Assembly (NCBI GenBank): GCA_002914805.1
Contig: JXTB01000318.1
Span: 89,415-153,414, forward strand
Reading direction: 5' to 3'
From: Parasponia andersonii
Taxonomy: Eukaryota; Streptophyta; Magnoliopsida; Rosales; Cannabaceae
Length of the DNA stretch: 64,000 bases
The notes beneath the pieces are model-generated. The model searched no databases and was not told where the DNA came from. It saw nothing but the letters and a program-made list of their open reading frames with translations. The position numbers and the translations under genes were made by a program. This document shows positions 13,618-25,815 of the stretch, piece after piece (the first letter of the stretch is position 1; each line of letters begins with the position of its first letter).

Positions 13618-14330
13618 ATAGAAATTAAGGTTTTTTTTCTTCTTACTATCTTATTTGGTTCCATTTATTTATATGTCATGTACTAGTAATTGTTAATATG
13701 AGGACTAAATATTTACAAATCTCTTACAATATCTTTGTTTATTTTATTAGATGTTTTGCATGAATTAATATCATTTGTATTGTTTAAGGAAACATGCATA
13801 AGTATTACATGATCTGTAAGTTTGATTACTTGTAATAAATTATATAGAGGCGCCATAACTAGCTAGGACATTAATTCGTAATATATTATAGCTATAATTT
13901 ACGTAAGAATTCCAAGAAAGATCAAATAGTCAAAATATTTGACGCTGATCATATAGTTGAATATGACTAAAAATAAGCCGTAATTAGTATAACAATATTA
14001 AGCCGTAAGTATAGCAAAATAGAGTTAGTACGTTTTAATTTCTCTTTCCTTTTCCCGAAATGGAACGTTTCAATTTCATGCTTTCCATATCAATCTTATG
14101 ACATCATATATAACAGAAAATCAAAAGTTTTTTTTTTTAATTTTGTTTTTGTTTTTGTTTGTTTTAGATGAAGATTTTTTAGCCTTTGGCCTTAAGTATG
14201 TACCCCGCGTTTTAGAAAACAAAGAGTGGCATTCAAGTTGTACTCATCTCCGTGTTTTTCAAGGTTCTTTCCTTTTTAGGCCCTATTAATAATTTCCTAG
14301 AAACTCCAGCTGTTACCTTTCATATGAATC
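13618..14330. other. Gene-free AT-rich DNA upstream of the first VQ gene
   Basis: No coding gene or RNA gene is recognisable. Poly-T (about 14129-14138) and short T-rich tracts are the only structure. The 63-codon frame at 14098-14289 has no similarity that I recognise. Confidence 0.5.
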
Positions 14331-14458
14331 AACTATAGGACTATAAATTAAAGGAATCATGTTCTACATGTAATAACATACACTCTTGTTGGACAACTAT
14401 AGGACTAGAAATTAAAGGAATCATGTTCTACATGTAATAACATACACTCTTGTTGAAC
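14331..14458. repeat. Tandem duplication, 64-bp unit, upstream of the VQ gene
   Basis: Two near-identical 64-bp copies, 14331-14394 and 14395-14458, each begin AACTATAGGACTA and contain AGGAATCATGTTCTACATG. They differ at only a few positions, so the duplication is recent. It lies directly upstream of a (CT)n tract and of the duplicated start region of the VQ gene, within what should be its promoter or leader. Confidence 0.9.
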
Positions 14459-14461
14459 TCC

Positions 14462-14463
<2 letters not shown>

Positions 14464-14497
<34 letters not shown>

Positions 14498-14558
14498 TAT
14501 CAAATATGGGCAAGCAACAGAATGGTCATGTCTCTCTCTCTCTCTCTCTCAATCAAAT
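14464..14558 (+). repeat. (CT)n tracts flanking a duplicated VQ start region with an upstream ATG
   Basis: A (CT)n tract at about 14464-14494 is followed by TCAAATATGGGCAAGCAACA, a second (CT)n tract, and then the same segment again at the start of the VQ gene. The period is 53 bp. The first ATG (14506) is out of frame with the second (14559). It opens a small frame of about 24 codons that runs through the CT tract and stops at a TGA about 18 bases past the second ATG, overlapping the real start. It would act as an upstream ORF if transcribed. Confidence 0.75.
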
Positions 14559-14759
14559 ATGGGCAAGCAACAGAATGATCATGACCATAGTTATCACAAT
14601 GATCACTACTGTGATGGGAGAATAAAAGCCGTGCCAAAGAGAAAAGTACCTATAAATATAAGGTACATTTCGGACCCGGTGATGGTTAAAGCTAGCAATA
14701 CTTCTGAGTTTCGAGCAATTGTTCAAAAACTCACAGGACGAGACCCCCAGTCAATCTAG
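14559..14759 (+). pseudogene. VQ-motif protein (SIB1-like), short 66-aa frame, probably truncated
   Basis: VQ proteins are small plant nuclear or plastid regulators that bind WRKY factors or sigma factors. The frame holds a basic stretch (about 22-34), IRYISDPVMVKASN, and the VQ core FRAIVQKLTG (51-60), then ends six residues later. The intact paralogue at 32802-33317 continues for about 125 residues past its VQ core, so this copy is likely truncated by a stop. Sequence resembling the missing half follows at 14791-15012 in another frame; I found no GT-AG pair that joins them without meeting a stop, so a broken gene is preferred over an intron. A functional micro-VQ protein is still possible because the VQ core is intact. 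The start at 14559 is chosen over 14506 because only it opens the VQ frame. Confidence 0.7.
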
Positions 14760-14790
14760 AGTGTATTGAGTGTAGGTGTAGTTTTAGTAG

Positions 14791-15012
14791 TACTACTACT
14801 TGTTTTACTATACTAATAAATTAAAGTATGTTAAAGAAACAGAGGATGAAATAAGTAATAGTACTCCAAATTCTTATGCCAAGAAGATGGACATTTCACC
14901 AAATATGCTTACAGGTACTAATACAACTACTAGTAGTAGTATTGCATCTTCGCCGGTTGGATTCGATGAAGAAAGTACTTGTTTTTGGCAAGAACAGTAC
15001 CGACTCTCTCCC
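14791..15012 (+). pseudogene. Probable C-terminal remnant of the VQ gene
   Basis: A frame shifted relative to the VQ core encodes a Ser/Thr/Asn-rich stretch and then FDEESTCFW. The intact paralogue has the same layout near its C-terminus: an Ser/Thr-rich stretch followed by FDDQAHFW. This supports a common origin, but the match is short and was made by eye. After about 15015 the frame runs into hydrophobic low-complexity sequence unlike a VQ C-terminus. Confidence 0.45.
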
Positions 15013-15159
15013 TTTAGGCCAGTTAAGCAATTGTTTAAGGCCCCGATAATAAAAGACCCCAAAATATCCTATATTATCCATTTTGATGATGTATCAAAAT
15101 TTAAATATTTTTTGTTATTTTTATATATTTTTTTCTTTCTTTTCATTATCAGGTAACAT

Positions 15160-16140
15160 TTATTATTTTAAATTATCCATTAAAAGAAAAATTAATTTAT
15201 TGCCCTATATTTGGAACTATAAACGCATTAATTTTAGGTAATTCTATATAAGCTTAATAATTTCTCTTCACAAGACAACAACTGCTTCGCTGCTCAAGAT
15301 TTCTTCCACAGGTTTCAGAAGAGGAAAAATGTATAAATGAGAGGAAAAGCAAAATATTATTGAAAATAAAGGGAAAAAAAAATAAACATTTGAATGACTT
15401 TGATGTGAAGAAAAATTATATTGCTTGCCATAAAATCTTCAGGTTATATCATTCCTACTCATTTTTCTCTATTTATTAATTATTACATTTTGAATTTTAC
15501 ATAAGCTATTGGTCTTATTGTGTGTATTTGATTTCTTTATTAGGTGTAATGGTTTGTTTTATTGTTTTCCGGATGATATAAGAATTTTTTTCTCCCCTTC
15601 AACGTATTTTTTTTAAAAAAATCCTTTTTAAATGGTCCCTTTAAAAATCTTGTTTAGGGCCCCAAATTAAGTTGAGCAGGCCTGTGCTAGAACTACTACT
15701 TTTCGGAAAGCTTTTCCGGGTTAATCAACGATCGGCCTCCCTTCAATGATAAAGTAGAACTTTTAAAAATTTTGGGATGTATGTATTGTATGTAGTTGTT
15801 AATTTATGTAATATATACACAATTTAGTTTAAGTACTGCTATGTACATATGTTCCGTTGTTCGTTTTGTTATTACTTGATCAAGCTGACCGGTATCTCTT
15901 ATCATGCATGTCTCAATTAATCATGGGTCCCATTAAAAAAAAAAAAAAAGAAAACCTCGAAATGCATTTTTAGTTTTTGAAATAATCGGGATAGCTAGCC
16001 CTATTTATAAGTAATGTTCCTTCATATGCCATGATGATCATAACCTTGTTAGTTATTCGGAAAACGTCGTAAACAAAATAAGGAGTCTCCGTAATTAATA
16101 ATTACTATGTACCATCACAATGATATCATGGTAGTACTTT
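15160..16140. other. Gene-free AT-rich DNA
   Basis: No coding gene is visible. GGCCCC-containing segments at about 15037 and 15658, in opposite orientation, hint at the ends of an old DNA transposon, but the inverted similarity is weak. The rest is poly-A/T-rich sequence. Confidence 0.4.
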
Positions 16141-18804
16141 TGTTAATGCCCTCGATAAATCCTTTTCCAATCAAACATCGAAAGGTTAACTTACAGGGTC
16201 TCCAATCTTAGACAAACGAGTTTATCTTGTGAAATCTGAGTTTTCAAAAGAACAAAATGGGAAATTTATGCACAATGGCAAACTTGTAAATTAGCATTTT
16301 TGGATTAAAATATTCAAAATATTTGAAATTTAATATTTGGGACTATAGTTTCTGTTATTTGCTATCTAATCCCCTGAAAATCCCATCTTCTTCAAGAGAG
16401 GGGCTCGAGAGAGAGAGAAAACACCTGAATCTGCCTAAGCTCGCCGCCGCCATACTTGGACCCACACACCACCTCGCAAGGAAGGGAAATTGTCGACAAT
16501 TAGAACCCGATTAGCCACACCGGATTAGAGCTCCAATGACTGAGATCAACTCCTCTGAAAGTACCGCCTCTAGTGTGGTTTTTGGGTCATTCGCTCGTCG
16601 TCCAACGTTCGATCACCTCACCACCAGTACGTGGAGTCTTTTCTCACGGTCTCCGACCTCCTCCAAGTAGTTTCACGGTTTGACTCGCTATTGATAAGAT
16701 TTTTATCGTTTTGGCCATTTGTACTAAGTTTGCAAAAAGTAATATTTTTGTAATTATTTCAGTTAGGTAATTATTTTACCTGAGATTAATGTTTGAGATG
16801 AAAGAAGATTAAAAATCATGAATAATTACAGTTAGTAGAAGTAAAAATGGTATCCGGAAGTGAGGTAATTTTAAAAGAAGATATTTTTCTAAATATTTTC
16901 AAAAAATTGTATTTATGTAATTTTTTGATTTTTAAGCTTAATTAATGCTCGGGACCTCGAAACTGAATTCTAACTTCGAATTTGGATTCAATAAAACTGA
17001 GAAATAAATTTTGATATAAAATACCACTATGTTTTGAAGTGGAAAGAAAATTAGAATTTCGTGGATGAAAAATATATATATTATTTTGCAGCCACAGACT
17101 AGTCCCATACCGAGACTCATTTTTGACAAAATTTATGTCTAACCTAGCATTTTTGAGTGTTTGGAATTCAATGGTAACCCCTGTTTCTCTATTTGAGGCT
17201 TTGGTGGAAAAGTCACTTTTTGAAGTGGACTTATCGTGATTCAGAAATTGCCGTTTGAATACCTTAGTAACCAACAGGAGATTTTACAATCGTCATTAGT
17301 TTGGCATTACTGCCATATCGAGGTAAAGGTTCGATTAACTAATTTTATATATGTTTTGATTTATAAATACATTAAAACTTATTTATGAAAAATCGTAATT
17401 TTACGATAGATTAGCAAATTGTTGAAAATTATTAGATTATATTAAGATTGGACTATGTAGATTTTTATATATATTTTTACATTATGATCATGGGATAAAA
17501 TAATAGTGTGGTGCCCATGTTATAGTAAATCCTAGAATAATACCAAGTTGAATTTTTAAATCATGATTTAATTCTTGGATGTATGGTTGTTGTGAACAGT
17601 TACATGTTGTAAATACTATAGGAACACACACTTGAGTTCCATTATGGTATCGGGATATTTTAAATCACTGGCGAATTGCTGCAGTGCTAGGTGAGAAACC
17701 TAGGCCCCTATACAAATTTTCGCTGATATGCCTATGGGCAGTGTCAGGATATTAGGTATCTCTATTATAGAGGTATTATAGGGCTGTGTTGGGAGGATGT
17801 GAGCTCACTTATTTACCAATTGATATATGATATGTACAACAATACGAATTTGGTTTTGATTTTGAATATGTGATTATTCTAGATACCAGATTTATAAATA
17901 GATTTAAAGGTACTAATTATGCAAGTTTGAGAAATTGCATCTACACAAAAATGTAATCAAATTCATACCAAGTAAGTGAATGCTCATACCATACTTTTCC
18001 TCTATCAGATAGTACTCAGTGTGATTTTGGAAACTCAGGAATAGAGCAGTGAGGAGCTAGTTACCTCACTAGGAAAAAATAATTTTGGTTATTTATCTTG
18101 GCTTGTAATAATTACTTAAGGGCTTGTTTCATAGACCCGATCTGTATAATTATTGTATTAAATTGTGAGACTGCTAAAAATAATGCTTGATTTCTTTTAA
18201 TAAATTTCATTAATGATCTACGTCTAATGTGACCACAAAACTGTAAGATTTTTATTTTAAAAATTATTTTTATAAATTTTTCAGAAATAATTTTTTCCCT
18301 GTCAAGTAGTACTCGGTGATTTTGGAAACTCAGGTCAGAGCAGTGAGGAGCTAGTTACCTTACTGGGAATTGGTAATTACATAAAATAATTGTGGTTATC
18401 TATCTTAGCTTGTAATAATAACTTAAAAGCCCGTTTTATAGACTCGGTTTGTATAATTATTGTATTAAATTGTGAGACTACTAAAAATGATGCTTGATTT
18501 TTTTTAATAAATTTTATTAAGAATTTACATCTATTGTGACCACAAAATTATAAGAATTTTACTTTAAAATTATTTTTATAAATTTTTTAGAAATAATTTT
18601 TAAATTTTCACTTGTGAAATTCTTTTTTTTGTCACCCCCAGAATTTGAGCGATGACATATCTCATATAAGAAAATATTTCATGCACGTTCCAAAAATGTT
18701 TTGTAAAAGATTAGTACAATATTTGATCTCCGACCAGAAAATTAAGAATGCGTGACCGAGAAAATGTACATTCTAATTAGCCACACAAATCTAGGGATGT
18801 AACA
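16141..18804 (+). mobile_element. Probable solo LTR of a Ty3/Gypsy (chromovirus-like) element
   Basis: The stretch begins TGTTAATGCCCTCGATAAAT and ends GGGATGTAACA, which resembles the TG...CA ends and the 'TGTAATGCCC ... TGTTACA' style of long chromovirus LTRs. At 16380-16640 it holds a GC-richer, leader-like segment. It has no coding region, no primer-binding site and no second copy in the window. No convincing target duplication flanks it (ACTTT left, TGATG right), so the borders are uncertain. It looks old. Confidence 0.4.
18004..18606. repeat. Tandem duplication, about 297-bp unit
   Basis: Copy 1 (18004-18300) and copy 2 (18301-18606) share long blocks such as GATTTTGGAAACTCAGG, GAGCAGTGAGGAGCTAGTTA and TGTATAATTATTGTATTAAA in the same order. 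Identity by eye is about 85-90%. The duplication lies in the right part of the probable solo LTR. Confidence 0.85.
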
Positions 18805-20684
18805 TGATGGTCGGGATGTGAGAATTGAGAAGTACGCATACACTATACATATATAAATATATATAGTACTAATCTACACTTTAGCAAAAGTAAAATAAAT
18901 CTTTCTCTATAATATAGTTACGTAGGGGTCAGGGAATTTTTGCTGCGGATAGTAGTGAATGTTTCTGTACCATACATTTGTACTTGGATATCGTTAACTT
19001 GATTTTGATATAATCTCTTTTGTTTTTTTAAGGAATTTTGATATAATCTGAACCTTATATTTTGTACAAAAAAAATTCTTAACCATATATGTGTAGATAT
19101 TTATCTTGCTTTTGACCGATATTTTGGATTCCCCTTAAATATTTAACCCGCCACTCACGATATTTCCTGTTTTCTCTCTTTTTAGTTTTATTTTTTTCCC
19201 CTTTCCGATTAAGCTTTCCAGGGGAAGCGAGTCAAACTATAATTCTAATGAAAAGGGCTTCAGAAAATAATACAATAATTCCTAAAATAAAGCAAATAAT
19301 ACAATAATATCTATTTAAATGTACATATATCCACCAATATGAGCTCACTACGTGCCCTAGACCCACCAAGCGTAGACCGCCATGGAAATTAAGTTAATTA
19401 AGCTAGCTCGTGAATTAATTACTGTAATTCACAACCATATATCTTAATTAGCCACTTTTGACCTTATATATGTATACTTTTTTGTTCCACCTTGTAATAA
19501 TATTTTGACTCAAGAAGGTTTACTACCTTACGTAATCAGCAAATCCACAATTAAATAATTTTAATTTGCGAACGAAGTTTTTCTTTTTTCTTTTTTTATT
19601 TTATATTTATTTAAGTGATAGGTATACATACAAACTCAATATAGCTTAATTAGTCTTGTATATTAAGTTATTGACTCCCAATCAAGCGAAAAGGTATTTT
19701 GGACTTTTTATATCTAGAAGGGTTAATCTACTGCGATTTGGACACAGACTTTTGAATACACTGGCTAGTATATTAGCACGTGATCCAATGTCGCGGAAAA
19801 TTTTTTGACCTCATACTTTTCTTTTGCCACGACATTGACGTTTGACTTATTAACTTGTATGACTCCTTAGGTATATATATGTGCAGATCCGATGAATTTT
19901 CTAGCAAATATTTTAAGAAAATAATAAAAAGATGAGACAGAGATGAATATATATATATATATATACCTATATATACATATATATATATTTCCAAAGTAAG
20001 AATAGAAGCATATATGTCGTTTTCAGTTTATTGTTGTTTATAACCACGTAGTTTCATTAATATTATTGCTTATGATCAGATTCATGTATATTGATACAAA
20101 AGTGTAAAGTGTAAACGAGAGCTCTATTTGACCTGTCTTTTGTTACGTATAAATATTTTATACAATTTATAACACAAAATCTTTATTCTCTGTTGTTATT
20201 TTTTCTTTATGATGAGAAATTCCGTAACGTCTAAAATAAATTGGAAAAGAAATTGATTGAGATTAGTTTATATTTTTCTTGCTTTTTGTTTTCCTTTATT
20301 CTCAACCGTACAATTTAATTGAGTTTTTTTTTTTTTTGGAGAGTTTAGTTGAGGTTTAGAATAAATATGAAAGAACAATGCTAAAAATCTCACTTCATAT
20401 ATATTTTTAATACATACAATTTTTCATTATACAAATGATTCAATTCACTAGTTGAATTGTTCTATATTTGCTATGTCAAGTGATATTAAGAAATTAGTAA
20501 ACTGGGTCGAATGACTAGTAGTATCCATTCTGAAATTACTCTTTTTATACAAATGTCTGTGTTATTTTCCTTAAAAAAAAAAATGTGTTTTTGTGTGTGT
20601 TTTTCAAAAACAAATTTTAGTAGCCATATTCAGAATCTAGGGGCAGTGGGCAGTTAATAAAGTACGTAGAATATGTGTAAATTC

Positions 20685-20715
<31 letters not shown>

Positions 20716-20734
20716 TATTTATATATTTATATAT
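18805..20734. other. Gene-free AT-rich DNA
   Basis: I see no gene, RNA gene or well-delimited element. Features are (AT)n runs at about 19945-19990 and 20699-20722 and poly-A/T tracts. The open frame at 19773-19994 on the minus strand is a product of the AT microsatellite. Confidence 0.5.
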
Positions 20735-20977
20735 GGGCACCAATCCAGTAGGTATTTTTTTTTTTTACCTATGCATAGGTATCAATTTGGCCAATGAAAA
20801 TTTAGCACATATATTTTTTTATTGTAAAAAGTAAGAGAGAGAAAGAACATTAATGATACACGTCTTTTCATGCACTTCATTATAGCCATTGGATCACCAT
20901 TAGATGGTGATCCAACGGCTAAAAAAAAAATACCTATCCATAGGTAAGGAAAAAAAATACCTATTGGATTGGCAACC
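20735..20977 (-). mobile_element. MITE-like element, copy C (about 243 bp)
   Basis: Full-length member in reverse orientation to copies A and B: it begins GGGCACCAATCCAGTAGG and ends TGGATTGGCAACC, flanked on both sides by (AT)n. This copy shows the internal dyad best: the 35 bp at 20885-20919 (GCCATTGGATCACC, five-base loop region, GGTGATCCAACGGC) form a near-perfect hairpin. Confidence 0.85.
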
Positions 20978-21191
20978 TATATATATATATATCAAATTTC
21001 TCCATTTTCTGAGTACATTCAAAAAATGACAACAAAAATGAAATCTAACAGTCGGATCGAAAACTAAAATTCAAAACTCAAAACACCCAAAAATGGCAAT
21101 TTTCAAATTAGGTAAAATGGAGTCACGATATATATACCTAGATCTTCCTCTCAATGAGAGTCTAATGAGCCTAAGAATGTGAGCTGAAATG

Positions 21192-21251
21192 NCTAAAAAA
21201 AAAATACCTATCCATAGGTAAAGAAAAAAAATACCTATTGGATTGGCAACC
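21192..21251 (-). mobile_element. Partial MITE copy D abutting an ambiguous base (N)
   Basis: From the N at 21192 the sequence is CTAAAAAAAAAATACCTATC and ends GGATTGGCAACC, i.e. the last 60 bp of the MITE only. The base before it is an N and the sequence to the left is unrelated. The break therefore coincides exactly with an ambiguous base, so this may be an assembly join rather than a real truncation. Confidence 0.7.
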
Positions 21252-21572
21252 TTTATATATATATATATAATATATATATATATATATAAGTCGATATCTC
21301 AAAAAAAGAAAAGGGGTTCCAAGAGCATATTCACTTATAAACTATATTAGATGAGATATAAATTCCAAAGCACTACCATATTCAAAGACTTTTGCTATCT
21401 AGTGACGTATATTTGAGTACTAAACAAGTGAGAAACACCGTGACAAACATGAACCCAATTAGAAATTAAGCAAGAAAGGAAGCAACTTCGTAGTGCTAGC
21501 TTGACCTAAATTCATGTAAGAAAATATATACTACCAAGATATCCTCAGTCTCTCAATCTCTCTCTCTATTTT

Positions 21573-22801
21573 TGTTACGAACGTTTCGTATATACTTACT
21601 GAATATAATTAATTATTTGATTAATCATAAAAAGTGAATATACGAAAAATTATGATATTGATATTGTAACACTGAAAAGTAAAAATTTGACACATAATAT
21701 TTTTACTTGGTTCAACTATCTCCTGGTAGTCTACATCCAAAGGGCCATGCCCACAGAAATAAATTTATTAGTAAAAAATAACATGAGTATAAACACCAAT
21801 CAAATTTAAAAGACTCTATCTTTTAAATGTTACAACATGCGAGTACTCCGTTACTAATTTGTCTAGCGAGCTCTCCTCGACTTGATGTGATTCCTTCCGT
21901 TTGAACTCCCTTCAGATTTCACGGAATCTGTCTTCTCCTGAAGACTTGATGCACTTCTCCCGAAGTATTCTCTAGACTAAGAATCCCTCTTAGTCTCTCA
22001 ATACTATAGACAGATTTTACTAAGTATTATACTAATGACTATTTCAAACATATAAGACACACTTACGACTCTAACCTAGATCCTTGTATATAGTGCTTGA
22101 GCTTTTCCAATCTTTGGTAATCTGTAAGACACATTTTCTTTAACATAAATACTTACTGGAAGTCAATTAAATTAGTCAAAGATAAGATTTTCGCAATTAA
22201 GTTTGATTTGATACTATTGCTGATTCTACACAATGATATTTCAATATCGGCCCTATTTAAACAGTCAGAATTGTAACCTTCCAAGATAAATGTTGATTTG
22301 TTACTTGAAATACAAATTCCGTTTTTTGTACAAATCAATCAAATAAAAAGTGTTCACATACAAAAAGAATCAACTAAATATTAATAAGGAAACGACACTT
22401 CAAGATATAAAAATTTACACTTTAATATAAAAAGATAGTTTCCATAAAATTGTAAGCTATCAAAAAAATAATTAGATAGAATTAACCAAATAAAAAAATA
22501 TGATTGATTATTGCAAGGAATATTAACCAATTAATATTAGCAATCACACCATATTCAATCCTAAATAAAACAAGCCTAAATAAGAAAGAAATATGTGAAT
22601 ATAATTTTCCTACATAGCAAATATTACTCATTGATATCTCTGATTAGAACACAACTAATTGAATAGATAAAATTCTGACAAACACGTTCAAAAATGTCAG
22701 GTTAAATATTCCAGTGATATTACAACATCAACCCAGAATCACTGCTAGTCAATACAGACATAATGTTGCAATATTTCAAATGACAACAAACTGCCCTTTC
22801 A
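21573..22801 (-). repeat. 3' LTR of the Copia element
   Basis: About 1229 bp. On the minus strand it begins TGAAAGGGCAGTTTGTTGTC and ends TTCGTAACA. It matches the other LTR along its whole length with small indels. The ATTTT target duplication sits at 21568-21572. Confidence 0.92.
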
Positions 22802-22816
22802 ATCTCCTCCTTTGGC
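22802..22816 (-). other. Polypurine tract of the Copia element
   Basis: On the minus strand the bases just before the 3' LTR are GCCAAAGGAGGAGAT, a purine-rich tract in the correct position to prime plus-strand synthesis. The LTR then begins TGAAAGGG. Confidence 0.85.
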
Positions 22817-25053
22817 ATTTTTAGGCAAAATATTTTTACCTGCAAAACTAGTTAGTCCTTGCAAAACAATTAGTGTTTGGCTAGATTTTTTTATAATTTT
22901 TGCAACTACTCCTCATTTTTTGACAAAAATAGCCAAAGGTAGTTACAAATCACTGCAGAATTCATAACTTAAATGAAAACCAAAAATCATATATAAGAAA
23001 CCAATGTCATAAGTTGCTTAATATTGTAACACGAGCTTAATTCTTGTAGAAAATAGGAAACAGAACAAAATACCAAACCAGAAATCAGAATACATCTGTC
23101 AAATACATCACTTATTATTGGTAAACAGGAAAAACAGAAACTTTAAAAAGATCTTCAAGAGCTGGAGAAGTATCTCTCATATCAAGGTCCATCATCATAC
23201 AAATTGTAGATAACATTCCCTCCATCTTATCCAAATGAGCAAGCACAATAGAATTTGCAGCACTTGTATTTATAGCACCAGATGTTGTAACATTAGGATT
23301 TATAGTAGGCTCATCCTCCTTCTTAATAGAATCTTTCTCCTACATTCTAAACATCAGCTTTGAGACAAGAGGAGTGAGATATTCAGAACTATAGCATGGA
23401 AGTCTCTACTTGGTGAGAACTCCATAGATAGACACCAAAAAGATTAATCTTTTGGTTGGGGTGGTATTGTATTGCAGGTCATAGAAGTGGTTGAAAATCA
23501 ACTGTGCCATATTCACTTGACCACCTATTCCAACATTAAAGAGAAAACAAGCACAATCTCCATACAGTATATTAGAATGCGTGGTTGGCATCTAACTATC
23601 AGTGGTAATGCGATGCAGCCTTTTGTACTTGAGTGTTAGATCAATGGTTTTAAAGATGCTATTCTTCGACCATTTGATTTTTGTACCAAGGATTTCACTA
23701 GCTATCTTGTTGAGAGAAAATTCTTTCTTAAAGTTATCAAATGGCTAAATACGTATGTTCAAAAAATCGGCTATAACAACAGGAGAAAAAATCATAACAT
23801 GACGCCTGACGAAAAATTTCCTATACCCTGGAGAACCTGGTTTGTCTAGGTTTTCAGTCAAGTTGGAATAAAATTCTTAGACCATCCTAAGGACAAATCC
23901 TTTGATTTTCGATACAGTATTCAACCACTTTTGATCTTCAATATATTTTAATGCCCCTATTTTATGAAATGACTTCAAGTTTATGTTTTTCTCAGGTATA
24001 AAATGACATTGTTCATAGATCTTTATAGATTGAGCATCATTTTTTATATAATACCATGGAGAATAGGGGTTTTTAGAGATATAACCTGGTGTTTCTGAAG
24101 AGGATACTCCTTTTCCTTTCTCGACAGCAATAGCTTTCTTCTTAGGTTAAGTTGACTTCAAAGATTGGCCAGAAACTTTTTGGGCGACAGATTTCTTGTT
24201 TATCTTTAATGTTGTAACTAGTTCTGATGCAACTGCTATTCATTGATTTGTAGGAGATATTAGGACATCAGTCTCAAATTGCTATTTTGAGACTAGTATA
24301 AAGGTTACAGATGGATTGGCTTGTGTTGAGACATTAGGCACATCAACAGATTTCTGAAAAGTTAGCTTGACATTCACCACTGGAACTAAAGGATTGGGAG
24401 ATGTTGGCATATCACTTATTTCATCCAATAGTGGCATTGCTATCTCTAGATATGTAACCAATGTTGGAACATCTGAAGGAATTGCAGATGAACTTTTGGC
24501 CATATCATCAACTTTTTTCTCGTGGGTATTTTCTGGAGTATACCCAGGAGAAAAATCATCTTTAGGAAAAGGGCTAGTGTCCATTGCATCTTTGGTAGCA
24601 TCATCAACAGATGATATCGGAACATTGGTCTACATTGGGATCGATTCTTTGAGAGAACCAGAAATCGGAATCAAGCTTCCTTCTTCTAATGTTATCGATG
24701 GTAGATTGGAGATTTTAACAGCATGAACAGGAACTATCGGTGTTGATGGTGGAGTAATCGAAATACCCACAACAAATTCGACTTGAATAAAGATATTCCG
24801 TTCACTTACTGGTGGAGGCTGAGTTGAAGGTTTAGCTATGGAACTAGTCTTTTGCAATTTTGCCACAGATGAGGAAGAAGTAGATTTCTTCTTCATTAGA
24901 GTTGATGAGAAAGAAAATTTCCCTTTGGTTGAAGTAAGAGAGTCACGCTTCTTGCCACTCCCTGTGTTCACCAGTTTCAAACCTGTTTCAATACTTAGAA
25001 AATTTTCGAAGAACAAAGGTTTAATTGGCAGAGAAGAATTTGTGGGAGAGTGA
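22817..25053 (-). pseudogene. Extra 3' region of the Copia element (ORF3 / env-like position)
   Basis: About 3 kb separates RNase H from the 3' LTR, the place where SIRE/Maximus elements carry a third, envelope-like reading frame. 24630-25016 and 24282-24584 are Ser/Pro/Thr-rich, and 23406-23591 resembles the 'putative plant transposon protein' domain that is common in such elements. The region is broken; assignment to an env-like frame is by position and composition only. Confidence 0.5.
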
Positions 25054-25815
25054 GATTAACCAAGAACAATAGGAATTTAAATAACCTAGAGTCTATTTAG
25101 TTTATCAAATTTGAAAAAAGAAACAAAATCAATTTTGGAGCAAAAAAGATATCAAAAACAACAATGATAGCAAATCTCGAGAACAAAGATAAACTATCAA
25201 CAACAGCAATTAATTAATTTTATCCGAATTTCTAATTAAATGAGCTAGTTTATTTCATGTTGTAACATCAGTGCAGCCTATAGAATCAATATATATTATA
25301 AATGGTAACCTTTACAAAAGAAATTGATGAAATCATTCCTATTAGAAAAAGATTTTAAAATAAACAATCCTTACCATCTTTATTCACAAAAATTATTTAG
25401 AAACATTGACAACATTTTTAGGCAATGATATTTCCATAACCAATAGCTTTTACATTATTACTGAGGTAGCCCTTTTCAAATAGTAGATCACCCTTTATTG
25501 TATTTGTGATACATAGGCCCAGATTACTCAAGGATGGCTTTCACACATTAGTGTAGATACCTCTTTTTGATCATGAGGCTTGTATATATAATGAAATTGA
25601 GATTAAGATAATATACATATTAGTCAATAATTAATCAAGAATTCACAATTTTTCTAATGAATATTTCAAAATAATTTCCAAGAGAAATATAGCAAGAACT
25701 ATTTATTAGAAAATAATTTTATAACAAATAGGAATTATTTCATCTTTTTCTTTATATCTTGAGGTAACCTTAAATAATATTTTAATTATAATTTGGCTGA
25801 TGTTATAACATGATT

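Noticed and set aside
15016-15684. Possible hAT-like element defined by GGCCCC-containing inverted segments
   Set aside because: The inverted similarity is weak and no 8-bp target duplication was found at either border.
24367-25053. Plus-strand frames of 119 and 71 codons
   Set aside because: They are antisense shadows of the extra 3' region of the Copia fossil on the minus strand.
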